From the NCBI GenBank assembly GCA_963931615.1, contig OZ007032.1:744001-808000 (forward strand): a stretch of 64,000 bases of DNA, in the 5' to 3' direction. How positions within the stretch are numbered: the stretch's first letter is position 1; every line of letters starts with the position of its first letter. Under the pieces are notes generated by a model. That model was not told the origin of the DNA. It saw only the letters and a program-made list of their open reading frames with translations, and did not search any database. Positions 45,442 through 54,623 of the stretch are shown here, in pieces. The stretch is from Coprenecus sp902388455. Lineage in GTDB: Bacteria > Bacteroidota > Bacteroidia > Bacteroidales > UBA932. Position numbers and translations under genes: made by a program.

Positions 45442-47010
45442 ATGAGTATGCTAAGGAAGATCAGAATAACCCTCGCACTGATATTTTTCGTGTGCGTGAC
45501 TTTATTGTTTCTCGACTTTACCGGGACACTTCACGCCTGGCTCGGATGGATGGCCAAGATCCAGTTCTTTCCGGCAGTCCTGGCCCTCAATGCCGGGGTA
45601 ATTATCGCATTAGTGCTGCTGACTCTGATATTCGGCAGGGTGTACTGCTCCGTCATCTGCCCGCTCGGAGTGATGCAGGATGTGTTTGCCTGGCTGGGCA
45701 AAAAGCAGAAAAAGAACCGCTACACCTATTCTAAGGCCAAGAGCTGGCTGCGTTACGCGATGCTTGGGCTCTTCATCATCGCCCTGATTGCGGGTGTGGG
45801 CTCGTTTGTGGCCCTGCTGGAGCCTTACAGCGCCTACGGACGCATTGCCTCCAACATCTTCGCTCCCGTGTACGGCTGGATCAACAACCTATTTGCGCTC
45901 ATAGCCGAGAGGGCTGACAGCTACGCCTTCTATTCCACGGATGTATGGCTCAAGAGTCTGCCGACGTTCATCATCGCCGCAGTGATGCTGGTGCTGATTG
46001 CCGTGCTGGCATGGAGGAACGGCCGTACCTGGTGCAACACAATATGTCCGGTGGGTACCTTCCTGAGCTTCCTGGCCCGTTTCTCGTGGCTCAAGCCAGT
46101 AATTGACACAGACAGGTGCATCAGCTGCCGCAAGTGCGAGCGCAACTGCAAGGCTTCCTGCATAGACATCGCAAACCACAAGATAGACTACAGCCGCTGC
46201 GTGACCTGCATGGACTGCATCGGCAACTGCCCCAAGGACGCCATTTCGTATATTCATCCTAAGAAAGCCGCAGCTCCGGCAGTGACTGGAGGACAGGCTG
46301 AAGCGGCATCCGGTGCTGACAGAAAAGCCGACAAGGCCGAGAGCGTCGACACCGCCCGCAGGGGTTTCCTTACGGCCTCCCTGATGGCAGCTACAGCCGT
46401 GACGGTCAAGGCTCAGGAGAAGAAAGTCGACGGCGGTCTGGCCGTGATAGAGGATAAGGTCATTCCCGACCGGCTTGTTCCGCTGGTGCCTCCCGGAGCG
46501 GTGAGTCTCAGGCATTTTGCCCAGCACTGCACCGGATGTCAGCTCTGCGTCTCGGTGTGTCCCAACGGAGTGCTGCGTCCGGCCACGGATCTGATGCGCA
46601 TGATGCAGCCGGAGATGTCCTACGAGAGGGGTTACTGCCGTCCGGAGTGTACGAAATGCTCGGAGGTCTGCCCCGCCGGTGCCATACGCTCGATTGACAA
46701 GGCCGAGAAGTCCTCGACCCAGATCGGCCATGCGGAGTGGGTGATGCACAACTGTATCCCGGTGAGGGACGGCCAGGAGTGCGGCAACTGCGCAAGGCAT
46801 TGTCCTACCGGAGCCATACAGATGGTGCCGCTCAAGGGGCACCACCGTCACAGAGGCGGCCGCGAGGAGGGCAATGACGGCAAGAACCTTATGATACCGG
46901 CCGTCAACACCGAGAAGTGCATAGGCTGCGGAGCCTGCGAGAATCTCTGTCCGGCACGTCCGTTCTCCGCCATCTATGTGGTGGGGCATGAGGTTCACAG
47001 GACCGTCTGA
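45442..47010 (+). CDS. Membrane polyferredoxin, NapH-NapG-like fusion
   Basis: Predicted 522 residues. The N-terminal half is NapH/CcoG-like: about 5 helices with two cytoplasmic Cys motifs (CSVICPLGV, CNTICPVGT), then two 4Fe-4S sites (CISCRKCERNCKASC, CVTCMDCIGNCPKD). A linker then leads to ARRGFLTASL, a twin-arginine-like motif inside the chain (about 310), and a C-terminal half with further clusters (CTGCQLCVSVCPNG, CTKCSEVCPAG, CGNCARHCPTG, CIGCGACENLCPA). It should carry electrons across the membrane between quinol or cytoplasmic donors and an external partner. The next gene, a Tat-type Fe-S aldo-keto reductase, is a candidate partner. Confidence 0.85.
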   Translation: MSMLRKIRITLALIFFVCVTLLFLDFTGTLHAWLGWMAKIQFFPAVLALNAGVIIALVLLTLIFGRVYCSVICPLGVMQDVFAWLGKKQKKNRYTYSKAKSWLRYAMLGLFIIALIAGVGSFVALLEPYSAYGRIASNIFAPVYGWINNLFALIAERADSYAFYSTDVWLKSLPTFIIAAVMLVLIAVLAWRNGRTWCNTICPVGTFLSFLARFSWLKPVIDTDRCISCRKCERNCKASCIDIANHKIDYSRCVTCMDCIGNCPKDAISYIHPKKAAAPAVTGGQAEAASGADRKADKAESVDTARRGFLTASLMAATAVTVKAQEKKVDGGLAVIEDKVIPDRLVPLVPPGAVSLRHFAQHCTGCQLCVSVCPNGVLRPATDLMRMMQPEMSYERGYCRPECTKCSEVCPAGAIRSIDKAEKSSTQIGHAEWVMHNCIPVRDGQECGNCARHCPTGAIQMVPLKGHHRHRGGREEGNDGKNLMIPAVNTEKCIGCGACENLCPARPFSAIYVVGHEVHRTV

Positions 47011-47034
47011 CAACCGAAAGTAAATACAGCAGAT

Positions 47035-48432
47035 ATGGAAAAGAAAAATGACATTTCCCGCCGCGAGTTTCTGAAAACGGCGGGAGCGGCGGGAGCTTTG
47101 TCCCTTGGACTGGCAGCTTGTGGGGACGGCAGGACTGCCGGTTCAGCCTCCGGGAGCCAGGCAGTGCCGTCCGGTGGAATGACGTACAGGACCAATCCTA
47201 CTACTGGCGACAAGGTCTCCCTGCTCGGCTACGGCTGCATGCGCTGGCCCTCGGTAGGGGGCCGGAGCGCCCGGGAGGGCAATGAGGAGATAGACCAGGA
47301 GATGGTCAACCGCCTGGTGGATTTCGCCATAGAGCACGGAGTCAACTATTTCGACACGTCTCCGGCCTACTGCCGGGGTACGTCCGAGCGTGCGACGGGA
47401 ATTGCCCTGAGCCGTCATCCGAGGGAGAAATACCTGATAGCCACGAAGATGTCCAATTTTGCCCCCTCGACCTGGACCCGTGAGGGAGCCATTGCCATGT
47501 ACCGCAACTCCATGAAGGAGCTGCAGGTGGACTATCTGGACTACTACCTGCTCCACGGCATAGGCATGGGTAGCGGCATGGAGGAGATGATGACCCGTTA
47601 TTTCGACAACGGCATCATCGATTTCCTGATGGAAGAGAGAAATGCCGGGCGCATCCGCAATCTCGGTTTTTCCTACCACGGAGACGTGAAGTGTTTCGAC
47701 TGGCTCCTGGAGCGGCACGATGTCTACAAGTGGGATTTCGTGCAGATCCAGCTCAACTACCTCGACTGGAGGTATGCCAAGCAGATCAATCCCCGCAACA
47801 CCGATGCCGAGTACCTTTACAATGCTCTGGCCGAAAGGGGGATACCGGCCATTATCATGGAACCGCTCCTGGGCGGCCGCCTCTCCAACGTGCCGGACAA
47901 TATCGTGGCCCAGTTCAAGGAGCGTGACCCGCAGAGCAGCGTGGCCTCGTGGGCATTCCGCTTCGCCGGCAGCTTGCCCGGAGTACTGACCGTCCTGAGC
48001 GGCATGACCCGGATGGAGCACCTGCAGGACAACCTCCGGACCTATTGTCCCCTCAATCCCCTGACGGACGAGGAGTTTCAGTTCCTGCAAGACACCGCCA
48101 CGAGGATGATGCAGTTCGATACTATCCCCTGCAACGACTGCAAGTACTGCATGCCATGCCCCTACGGTCTGGATATCCCCGCGATACTCCTGCATTACAA
48201 CAAATGCCTCAATGAGGGCAACATCCCCGAGTCCTCCACCGACCCGGAGTACCGCAAGGCCCGCCGCGCCTATCTCGTGGGATATGACCGGAGCGTACCC
48301 AAGCTGCGTCAGGCGTCCCATTGCATCGGCTGCGGCCAGTGCAGCCCCCATTGCCCCCAGCGTATCGACATCCCCGCTGAGCTCCATAGGATCGACGCTT
48401 ACGTCGAGCGGCTTAGGCAGAATACCCTGTAG
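47035..48432 (+). CDS. Tat-exported aldo/keto reductase with C-terminal 4Fe-4S domain
   Basis: Predicted 465 residues. Twin-arginine signal SRREFLKTAGAAGALSLGL ending at a Cys (AACGD), so possibly a lipoprotein. The (beta/alpha)8 barrel has NYFDTSPAYCRG (Asp/Tyr), ATKMSNF (Lys) and YYLLHGIG (His). Two cysteine clusters follow: CNDCKYCMPCPYG and CIGCGQCSPHCPQ. A barrel plus ferredoxin tail is common in Bacteroidetes, but export is odd because NAD(P)H is not available outside; it may take electrons from the upstream polyferredoxin 24 bp away. Substrate unknown. Confidence 0.88.
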   Translation: MEKKNDISRREFLKTAGAAGALSLGLAACGDGRTAGSASGSQAVPSGGMTYRTNPTTGDKVSLLGYGCMRWPSVGGRSAREGNEEIDQEMVNRLVDFAIEHGVNYFDTSPAYCRGTSERATGIALSRHPREKYLIATKMSNFAPSTWTREGAIAMYRNSMKELQVDYLDYYLLHGIGMGSGMEEMMTRYFDNGIIDFLMEERNAGRIRNLGFSYHGDVKCFDWLLERHDVYKWDFVQIQLNYLDWRYAKQINPRNTDAEYLYNALAERGIPAIIMEPLLGGRLSNVPDNIVAQFKERDPQSSVASWAFRFAGSLPGVLTVLSGMTRMEHLQDNLRTYCPLNPLTDEEFQFLQDTATRMMQFDTIPCNDCKYCMPCPYGLDIPAILLHYNKCLNEGNIPESSTDPEYRKARRAYLVGYDRSVPKLRQASHCIGCGQCSPHCPQRIDIPAELHRIDAYVERLRQNTL

Positions 48433-48476
48433 AAGGTATCCTCCGCATTCCGGTTTGCGGTTATGGCGGAATTCAC

Positions 48477-48484
48477 TACCTTTG
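48477..48484 (+). promoter_or_regulatory. LysR gene promoter -7 element
   Basis: TACCTTTG, 32 nt before the ATG at 48517. Confidence 0.5.
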
Positions 48485-48516
48485 TTCTGTAGCAATTTCA
48501 AAAGTGCAGACAGACC

Positions 48517-49413
48517 ATGGATGAATTCCGCCTTAAAGTATTTGTAACGGCCGCCAAGGCTCTCAGCTTTTCCAAGTGCGCGGCTGCCCTGAATATCACT
48601 CAGCCGGCGGTCAGCCGCCATATAGGGGAGCTGGAGGCCCGCTTCGGGGTGCCGCTGTTCTCCCGGGGGAGTTCCGGGGTGGGGCTGACCAAGGCCGGCC
48701 GGCTGCTGCTCCAGCATGCGGAGGGGCTGCTGTCGGCGTACCAGAAAATGGACTACGACATGGACCTGCTGGCCCAGGCCGGTCAGGGCAGGCTGGCGAT
48801 AGGGGCCAGCACGACCATCGCGATGTACCTGCTGCCGGAGATACTGGCCTCGTTCATGGAGCGTTCGGACGGGATAGAGGTGTCCATGCTCTCGGGCAAC
48901 AGCGAGAATGTGGAGCAATGGCTCAGGGACGGGACGGTGGACATCGGTTTCGTGGAGAATGCCTCGCGCCGGCCGTGGCTGCACTATGAGCGGCTGATGG
49001 CGGACGAGCTGGTATTGGTGGCGGGCACCCATGGCCGGTATGCGTCTTTGGAGTCGGTCACGCCGCAGGAGCTAAGGACACTTCCTTTGGTGCTGAGGGA
49101 GAAGGGCTCGGGGACGCGCGAGATTCTGGAGAATGTGCTCCGGGGCTGCGGTATAGGCCCTGAGGACCTGAACGTGGTGATAGAGCTGAGCAGCACGGAG
49201 GCCATCAAGGCATTTGTCCGCAGCAGCGATACGCTGGCGGTGGTTTCGGTGATAGCCCTGCGCCGCGAGCTGGCTGACGGGGCGTTGAGGATTGTGGACA
49301 TCGACGGAGTGGACATGCCCCGGGAATTCGCCACAGTCGTCCGTCCCGGAGAGTTCTCCGGACTGAACGAGCGGTTCCATCACTTCGTTGTCCGGGAGGC
49401 CTCTCTACGTTAG
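48517..49413 (+). CDS. LysR-family transcriptional regulator
   Basis: Predicted 298 residues. N-terminal winged helix FVTAAKALSFSKCAAALNIT...QPAVSRHIGELEARFG, then a periplasmic-binding-like sensor domain. It stands just before a YeiH-family exporter, the same pairing as YeiE-YeiH in E. coli, so it probably controls that gene in response to a small sulfur or acid ligand (inference from context). The gene ends in a short hairpin AGGCTTG/CAAGCCT that lacks a T-run. Confidence 0.9.
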   Translation: MDEFRLKVFVTAAKALSFSKCAAALNITQPAVSRHIGELEARFGVPLFSRGSSGVGLTKAGRLLLQHAEGLLSAYQKMDYDMDLLAQAGQGRLAIGASTTIAMYLLPEILASFMERSDGIEVSMLSGNSENVEQWLRDGTVDIGFVENASRRPWLHYERLMADELVLVAGTHGRYASLESVTPQELRTLPLVLREKGSGTREILENVLRGCGIGPEDLNVVIELSSTEAIKAFVRSSDTLAVVSVIALRRELADGALRIVDIDGVDMPREFATVVRPGEFSGLNERFHHFVVREASLR

Positions 49414-49442
49414 AGGCTTGTGTGTGGCGCAAGCCTACTCAC

Positions 49443-49608
49443 GAGAAATGCATGGTGTTTTGTAAGTGTTTGATTGTGAGATTCCTGCAAAACAGCGTGC
49501 AATTTTCGGGTGTTTCTGAGGCAGTGAGAAATGCAGACCTTTTTATAATGCTTTGATTTATAGTGCTTTGAAAAATGGCGTGCAATTCTCGTAAAATGTG
49601 GGGCGGAG
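49443..49608. repeat. Two tandem copies of an 83-bp unit
   Basis: Unit starts at 49443 and 49526 (both GAGAAATGCA). A second shared block GCGTGCAATT-TCG lies at 49495 and 49578, again 83 bp apart, and TTTGATT matches in between. The units are diverged elsewhere. Small open frames cross both but no gene is supported. Confidence 0.65.
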
Positions 49609-49670
49609 GGGTATAACAATCGGTTATGCCGTATAAGTAAGTGTGTTGGGATGTTTTACAGCGGGTATTG

Positions 49671-49678
49671 TACTTTTG
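49671..49678 (+). promoter_or_regulatory. YeiH gene promoter -7 element
   Basis: TACTTTTG followed by CGGC and ATG (4-nt spacer); TTGG about 21 bp upstream may be the -33 element. Confidence 0.6.
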
Positions 49679-49682
49679 CGGC

Positions 49683-50678
49683 ATGAAAACAACAGCAACA
49701 TCCTCAACATCTGTGACGCCGGCTGTGCAGGCCGCGCAGGTATCAACCGGAACTCTTCAGGCACGCCAGTGGGCAGCCCGGATACTTTTTATCGCACTTT
49801 TCGTAGCTTCTTTCTTCCTGCCTACAGCTGTGGCCCTGCTGGCCGGAATAGCTTTGGCCGTAACCTTCGGCTCGCCCTTTCCCGTATTTGCCAAGAAAGT
49901 CTCGAAGTACCTGCTCCAGGCTTCGGTGGTGGGTCTCGGCTTCGGCATGAACCTCTATTCGGCTGTGGAGTCCGGCAAGGACGGTATGCTCTTCACGATA
50001 GTCTCGGTGGTGGGGGTGATGGTCATCGGCACCCTGCTCGGACGGGTGTTCAGGCTCTCCCGGAACAATTCCTACCTCATCTCCTCCGGTACGGCCATCT
50101 GCGGAGGCAGCGCGATTGCCGCCGTGGCTCCCATCATCGACGCGGACGACAATGAGACCACTATGTCGATGGTGACTGTATTCGTGCTCAACGCAGTGGC
50201 CCTGCTCATTTTTCCTGCGATAGGACATCTGCTCGGACTCTCCCAGGAGCAGTTCGGCACATGGGCGGCCATTGCCATCCACGATACCAGCTCGGTGGTG
50301 GGTGCGGGTGCCGCCTATGGAGAGGAGGCCCTGCAGATTGCCACGACCGTCAAGCTGACCCGCGCCCTGTGGATCATTCCCATGGCCATAGCCACTACCT
50401 TCATTTTCAGGAAGAAGGGCAAGAAGATTTCCATTCCCTGGTTCATCTTCCTCTTCATTGCAGCGATGCTGGCCAACACTTACCTGGGAATCCCTGAGAA
50501 AGTCTCTGCGGCGATAGCCGGAGGCGCGAAGCATGCTCTCGGAGCCACCCTCTTCCTCATCGGCTGCGGCCTTTCCCTCCAGAGTGTCAAGAAGACGGGA
50601 GTCCGTCCCTTCCTGCTCGGCATCAGTCTCTGGGCCGTCATCTCCCTCTCGTCGCTGGCGGTGGTGATGATGATGTAG
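49683..50678 (+). CDS. yeiH: YeiH/UPF0324 family putative sulfate exporter
   Basis: Predicted 331 residues, about 9-10 membrane helices. Family motifs: VVGLGFGMNL, LISSGTAICGGSAIAAVAP, AIAIHDTSSVVGAGAAYG and the C-terminal IGCGLSLQS. The transported molecule is not proven for the family. It follows a LysR regulator. The start is set by the promoter 4 nt upstream; an earlier in-frame start would precede the promoter. Confidence 0.85.
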   Translation: MKTTATSSTSVTPAVQAAQVSTGTLQARQWAARILFIALFVASFFLPTAVALLAGIALAVTFGSPFPVFAKKVSKYLLQASVVGLGFGMNLYSAVESGKDGMLFTIVSVVGVMVIGTLLGRVFRLSRNNSYLISSGTAICGGSAIAAVAPIIDADDNETTMSMVTVFVLNAVALLIFPAIGHLLGLSQEQFGTWAAIAIHDTSSVVGAGAAYGEEALQIATTVKLTRALWIIPMAIATTFIFRKKGKKISIPWFIFLFIAAMLANTYLGIPEKVSAAIAGGAKHALGATLFLIGCGLSLQSVKKTGVRPFLLGISLWAVISLSSLAVVMMM

Positions 50679-50701
50679 GCAGCCTGTTGATTTTCACGAA
50701 T

Positions 50702-50709
50702 TATCTTTG
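50702..50709 (+). promoter_or_regulatory. Possible promoter -7 element
   Basis: TATCTTTG, 126 nt before the next gene. The intervening leader has a small hairpin CATCT-GTTTG-AGATG but no recognised riboswitch. Confidence 0.4.
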
Positions 50710-50835
50710 GGGTCTGACATATTTTTTATAACTTGCAGTGTTTGTCAGTCAGGTCGGTAGGGCATCTGTTTGAGATGGTGTTTCAATCTGCTGAATTTTA
50801 GTTAGTTATAAATAGAATTTTTAACAATTTCTTAA

Positions 50836-52128
50836 ATGTCAGTGATGAAAAAAAGATTTTTGACAGCAGGCGGGCTATGCGCATTTGCCGTAGCCTTGAT
50901 TATGCTTGTGTCTTCGTGTAATCAGAAGGATGGCAATACTACCGGTACGGAAGATTACAACGCCACGACCCGGCAGCTGATATCTCTGGTGGAGAATGAC
51001 AGCCGTATCAGGTCGCTGCTTACTGAGGCAATAAAGAAGGGCAGGGAGATAAATCCGGATACTTCGACCAATCCGGTGCAGTCTCTGGAAGACTATTATG
51101 CCTTCATCGACCGCTCGCAGAAGTCTATGCCCTGGGACATCATATTCTGCCCGGGACAGCCTACAATTTTCGGCCGGATGTATCAGGCACTCTGCTATTG
51201 TTATTTTATCAACTGCATGCCGCTGGAGGAACTGGAAGGAGAAAACCTGTTCACGGCTTCGGTACAATATGTGGAGCCTTACCGCAGCTGGCTTGTGGAA
51301 TATTGCAAGTCCTGGGGCCAGTTCCTCTCATCTCCCGAATCATGGAACGAGGAGTATGAGGCGCTGATGATGCAGCAGGAGGAACTCGGCATGACCAACG
51401 GGTGGTACGAGGACCCGTCGAACTGGCATTCGTTCAATGACTTCTTCAGCCGAAGACTGGCATCTCCTGATCAGCGTCCCATAGCTTCGCCCGATGACAA
51501 TTCCATCGTGGCTTCTCCCGCCGACTGCGTACCTCAGGGCGTCTGGGATATCGACCAGGATTCCTATATCGTCACGGACCACAAGATAGCGGTAAAATCA
51601 CGTGTGTTCAATTCGGTGCGTAACCTCATAGGCCCTGAAAGCCCTTATTGCGATGCCTTTGCGGGAGGTAAGTTCTACCACGCTTTTCTCAATGCCAACG
51701 ATTACCACCGCTATCATTTCCCTCTGTCAGGTGTGATAAGGGAGATGAGGGTGATTCCCGGCGATGATGCGTTGGGCGGAACCATCACCTGGGAACCCGA
51801 GCTGCAGCAGTATGTGGTCGACTGCTCGGTGCCCGGCTGGCAGAGTATAGAGACACGTGGACTGGTGATTCTGGAAACCGACTCACATGGACTGGTGGCG
51901 GTCATGCCTATAGGTATGTCTCAGGTGGCTTCGGTCAATTTCTCTCCGGGGCTGGAAGTAGGCCAGCGTGTGGAGAAAGGTGACGAACTGGGGTATTTCC
52001 TCTTCGGCGGATCGGATTTCGTGCTGGTATTCCAGGAAGAGGCTGATTTCCGTCTCACATCGCCTACGGATTCAGCCGGGGGATGGCAGCATATTCTTAT
52101 GGGTGAAAAACTGGGCGAGGTATCATAA
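50836..52128 (+). CDS. Phosphatidylserine-decarboxylase-like lipoprotein
   Basis: Predicted 430 residues, lipoprotein signal LIMLVSSCNQKD. The C-terminal part follows PSD proenzymes: NDFFSRRL, a conserved DYHRYHFPLSG and YFLFGGSDFVLVFQ, where the family has the self-cleavage motif LGST/GGST; here Gly-Ser is kept but Thr is Asp. It could still form a pyruvoyl enzyme, but the exported, lipid-anchored form argues for another substrate. A helical N-terminal domain (40-190) is shared with a PSD subfamily. It precedes a C69-like hydrolase by 21 bp. Confidence 0.75.
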   Translation: MSVMKKRFLTAGGLCAFAVALIMLVSSCNQKDGNTTGTEDYNATTRQLISLVENDSRIRSLLTEAIKKGREINPDTSTNPVQSLEDYYAFIDRSQKSMPWDIIFCPGQPTIFGRMYQALCYCYFINCMPLEELEGENLFTASVQYVEPYRSWLVEYCKSWGQFLSSPESWNEEYEALMMQQEELGMTNGWYEDPSNWHSFNDFFSRRLASPDQRPIASPDDNSIVASPADCVPQGVWDIDQDSYIVTDHKIAVKSRVFNSVRNLIGPESPYCDAFAGGKFYHAFLNANDYHRYHFPLSGVIREMRVIPGDDALGGTITWEPELQQYVVDCSVPGWQSIETRGLVILETDSHGLVAVMPIGMSQVASVNFSPGLEVGQRVEKGDELGYFLFGGSDFVLVFQEEADFRLTSPTDSAGGWQHILMGEKLGEVS

Positions 52129-52149
52129 CGGCGGTAATTGTATGTGAAA

Positions 52150-53400
52150 ATGAAAAGAATAGGAATATTTTTCATTGCGGCAGCCGCACTGCTCTTTACT
52201 GCGGTGCCTGCGCACGCCTGCTCCTCAGTGGTGATTTCCGGCAAGGTGACTCCGGACGGGAGGCCGCTGCTGTGGAAGCACAGGGACTCGGACTATCTGC
52301 AGAACTCTGTGAAGTTTTTCAAAGGGGAGAAATACTCTTTTATCGCCATCGTCAACAGTGTGGAGGATAATCCCACGGATGTGTGGATGGGGGTCAATTC
52401 GGCCGGCTTCGCTATCATGAATACTCAGTCGTTCAACCTCGTGGACGTGGCTCCGGGGGAGGAACGCGGGGCTGCCAATGGGCGGATCATGCGCCGGGCC
52501 CTGGAGATATGCGCTACGGTGGAGGATTTCCATCATTTTCTGGATACGCTGGCGAAGCCTTCCATGATCGAGGCTAGTCTCGGGGTGATCGATGCTCAGG
52601 GCGGGGCCCAGATGCTGGAGGTGGACTACTACAAGTACGTGGTGTACGATGCCAATGACCCGGCGGTGGCGCCTCACGGCTATGTGGCCAGGACCAATTT
52701 CTCCTTCACCGGGGATGTGAACGAGGGGCTCGGACAGGTGCGCTACCTCATCGAGGAGGGGCTGCTGATGCCCGGTTCCGGTATGGGACTGTTCACCCCG
52801 CAGTGGATTCTGACCGACGTGGCCCGCTGCTTCGAGAATCCGATCATGGGCATCGACCTTCGCTCGGGGGATTTCAACAAGCCTAAGACCAACGGCTGGT
52901 TCATCGACTATGACTTTATCTCCCGCCGCGGATCCACCAGCTCGGCGGTGGTGCAGGGCGTGCGTCCCGGGGAGAACCCGGAGCTGACGGTGATGTGGAC
53001 CATCCTCGGCTATCCTCCGACAGGGGTGGCAATGCCGTTGTGGGTCAAGGGTGCGGACAAATACCTGCCCGCGCTGGTGGCCAGGGACGAGGCTACGAAG
53101 TTCTCGCCGCTGTGCGATTTCTCACAGACTCTTGCGGACCAGGTGTACTCCTATCATCAGGGCGACGGCACTGACCGCTACATGAACTGGGAACTGCTGT
53201 GGAGGCCTTCCGGAGGCGGTTACATGCAGCAGCTGCTGGAGGTCGAGGACCAGGTCTTCGATGTCTCGGAGCCGGTTATCGACGGATGGAGAGAGGCCGG
53301 CAGGATCGACGTGGGACAGATGAGCGAGCTGTATCTGATGCTCGACGGTCTGATACGCGACGGCTACCGGCCGCTGCTGGGAACCCATCCTTTACTTTAG
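52150..53400 (+). CDS. Secreted C69/choloylglycine-hydrolase-like Ntn hydrolase
   Basis: Predicted 416 residues. The signal peptide ends AVPAHA and is followed at once by CSSVVISG: cleavage would expose an N-terminal Cys, the nucleophile of Ntn hydrolases. KHRDSDY and WMGVNSAGFAIMNTQS match the C69/linear-amide-hydrolase pattern, with RTNFSFTGD further on. Likely a periplasmic amidase acting on peptides or conjugated acids; bile-salt activity is not implied. The ATG at 52150 is used; the frame extends four codons to a TTG. Confidence 0.78.
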   Translation: MKRIGIFFIAAAALLFTAVPAHACSSVVISGKVTPDGRPLLWKHRDSDYLQNSVKFFKGEKYSFIAIVNSVEDNPTDVWMGVNSAGFAIMNTQSFNLVDVAPGEERGAANGRIMRRALEICATVEDFHHFLDTLAKPSMIEASLGVIDAQGGAQMLEVDYYKYVVYDANDPAVAPHGYVARTNFSFTGDVNEGLGQVRYLIEEGLLMPGSGMGLFTPQWILTDVARCFENPIMGIDLRSGDFNKPKTNGWFIDYDFISRRGSTSSAVVQGVRPGENPELTVMWTILGYPPTGVAMPLWVKGADKYLPALVARDEATKFSPLCDFSQTLADQVYSYHQGDGTDRYMNWELLWRPSGGGYMQQLLEVEDQVFDVSEPVIDGWREAGRIDVGQMSELYLMLDGLIRDGYRPLLGTHPLL

Positions 53401-53429
53401 CAGTCAACGAAATAAAATACATCAACACT

Positions 53430-54614
53430 ATGAAAACAGGACTTAGCATACTCATCCCAGCCGTCACTACTGCTCTCATTCTCTCCTCCTGCGGGAGGAC
53501 CGGTGTCGGCGATCTGGTTACATTCGATTACTCCAGGATGAAGAAGGGCCATGATACGCTGGCAGTCTCGGAACTGGCCATGCAGCCGGAGTTCATCGCC
53601 CTGGACAGCGATACCGTAGATGCATTTGCCTACGGCTCCATAATAGTTACTGACAATTACATCGTAAGGAACGTGGAGGCCATTTCCATAATAAACAAAG
53701 CCCCGGTCAGGGTCTTTGACCGGCATACCGGCCGGTTTATTTGCAATGTGGGGCATCTCGGACGCGGGCCAGGGGAGTATCTCAGCTCCTATTGCACCTT
53801 TGTGGACGAGAAAGGAGGCAAGGTGTGGATAATGAACGCCGGGGACCACATCAAGACCTACGATCTCCTGAGCGGAAAATATATCGGGGACGTGCCTTTG
53901 GCACATGAGGTGAGGGAGGAATTCGGAGCGGCGTCGGCTACCTTCTCCGTCAATCCGGATGCAGGGACAGTTACGGTCGCGGCCATTCCGTATGAGGAGG
54001 AGTCCAATCTTTCTATAGCCTGGTGTCAGGACATGGAGGGCAATATCGTCTGGGATATCCCCAAGGACGGCCGGGAACGGTCGAGGAAGCAGACCAACAG
54101 TCTTATCCGAACAACATACAATGTGGAAGGTCTCATGGATGTCTATATACATGGCGGACATGATATGCCGGATACGCTCTATGTGCTGTCTGACGGTGTC
54201 CTGAGCCCTGTGTTTACATACGATGAGCGGAGTCTCAAGAGCGGGATGTCCCTCAGCAGTACGCTGCTTCCTGGCAAGGTGCTGTCCCATCTTACGGAAG
54301 AGCAGGAGACGATACCCAATGTCAGGGTCTCTATGCCTACGGCAATGGTTATAACGGATCTCAAGTCCGGCGAGTCAGTGAGATACGGACTGGTTATGCG
54401 GAATGATTTTCTGGGAGTGGATGCAGGAGGGGGCTTTTTTCAGTACGGTTATATGATTCAGCAGATCAGTGCAGAGGAGTTCAGGGAAACAGGACAGCAG
54501 GCATTGGAGCAGGGACTGCTGTCAGGCTCTGCTGCCGGTCAGGTGAGGGCTATCCTTGCAGATCTAAAGGATACCGACAATGATGTGATTATGCTTGCCC
54601 GCCTGAAGGACTGA
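53430..54614 (+). CDS. 6-bladed beta-propeller lipoprotein (BF3164/DUF4934-like)
   Basis: Predicted 394 residues, signal LIPAVTTALILSSCGRT with a lipobox. The rest is beta-rich: VRVFDRHTGRFICNVGHLGRGPGEYLS is the hallmark blade of this Bacteroidetes family, with SYCTFVDEKGGKVWIMN next. Function unknown; these lipoproteins are numerous in gut Bacteroidetes. It starts 29 bp after the hydrolase gene and ends 9 bp from a convergent small gene. Confidence 0.85.
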   Translation: MKTGLSILIPAVTTALILSSCGRTGVGDLVTFDYSRMKKGHDTLAVSELAMQPEFIALDSDTVDAFAYGSIIVTDNYIVRNVEAISIINKAPVRVFDRHTGRFICNVGHLGRGPGEYLSSYCTFVDEKGGKVWIMNAGDHIKTYDLLSGKYIGDVPLAHEVREEFGAASATFSVNPDAGTVTVAAIPYEEESNLSIAWCQDMEGNIVWDIPKDGRERSRKQTNSLIRTTYNVEGLMDVYIHGGHDMPDTLYVLSDGVLSPVFTYDERSLKSGMSLSSTLLPGKVLSHLTEEQETIPNVRVSMPTAMVITDLKSGESVRYGLVMRNDFLGVDAGGGFFQYGYMIQQISAEEFRETGQQALEQGLLSGSAAGQVRAILADLKDTDNDVIMLARLKD

Positions 54615-54623
54615 CAAGGCCCG

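Noticed and set aside
47143..49032. Minus-strand open frame of 629 codons across the reductase and LysR genes
   Set aside because: His/Gly/Pro-rich with no motif; two well-identified genes occupy the plus strand.
49410..49619. Minus-strand open frame of 69 codons over the 83-bp repeats
   Set aside because: Explained by the tandem repeat; no start context or family.
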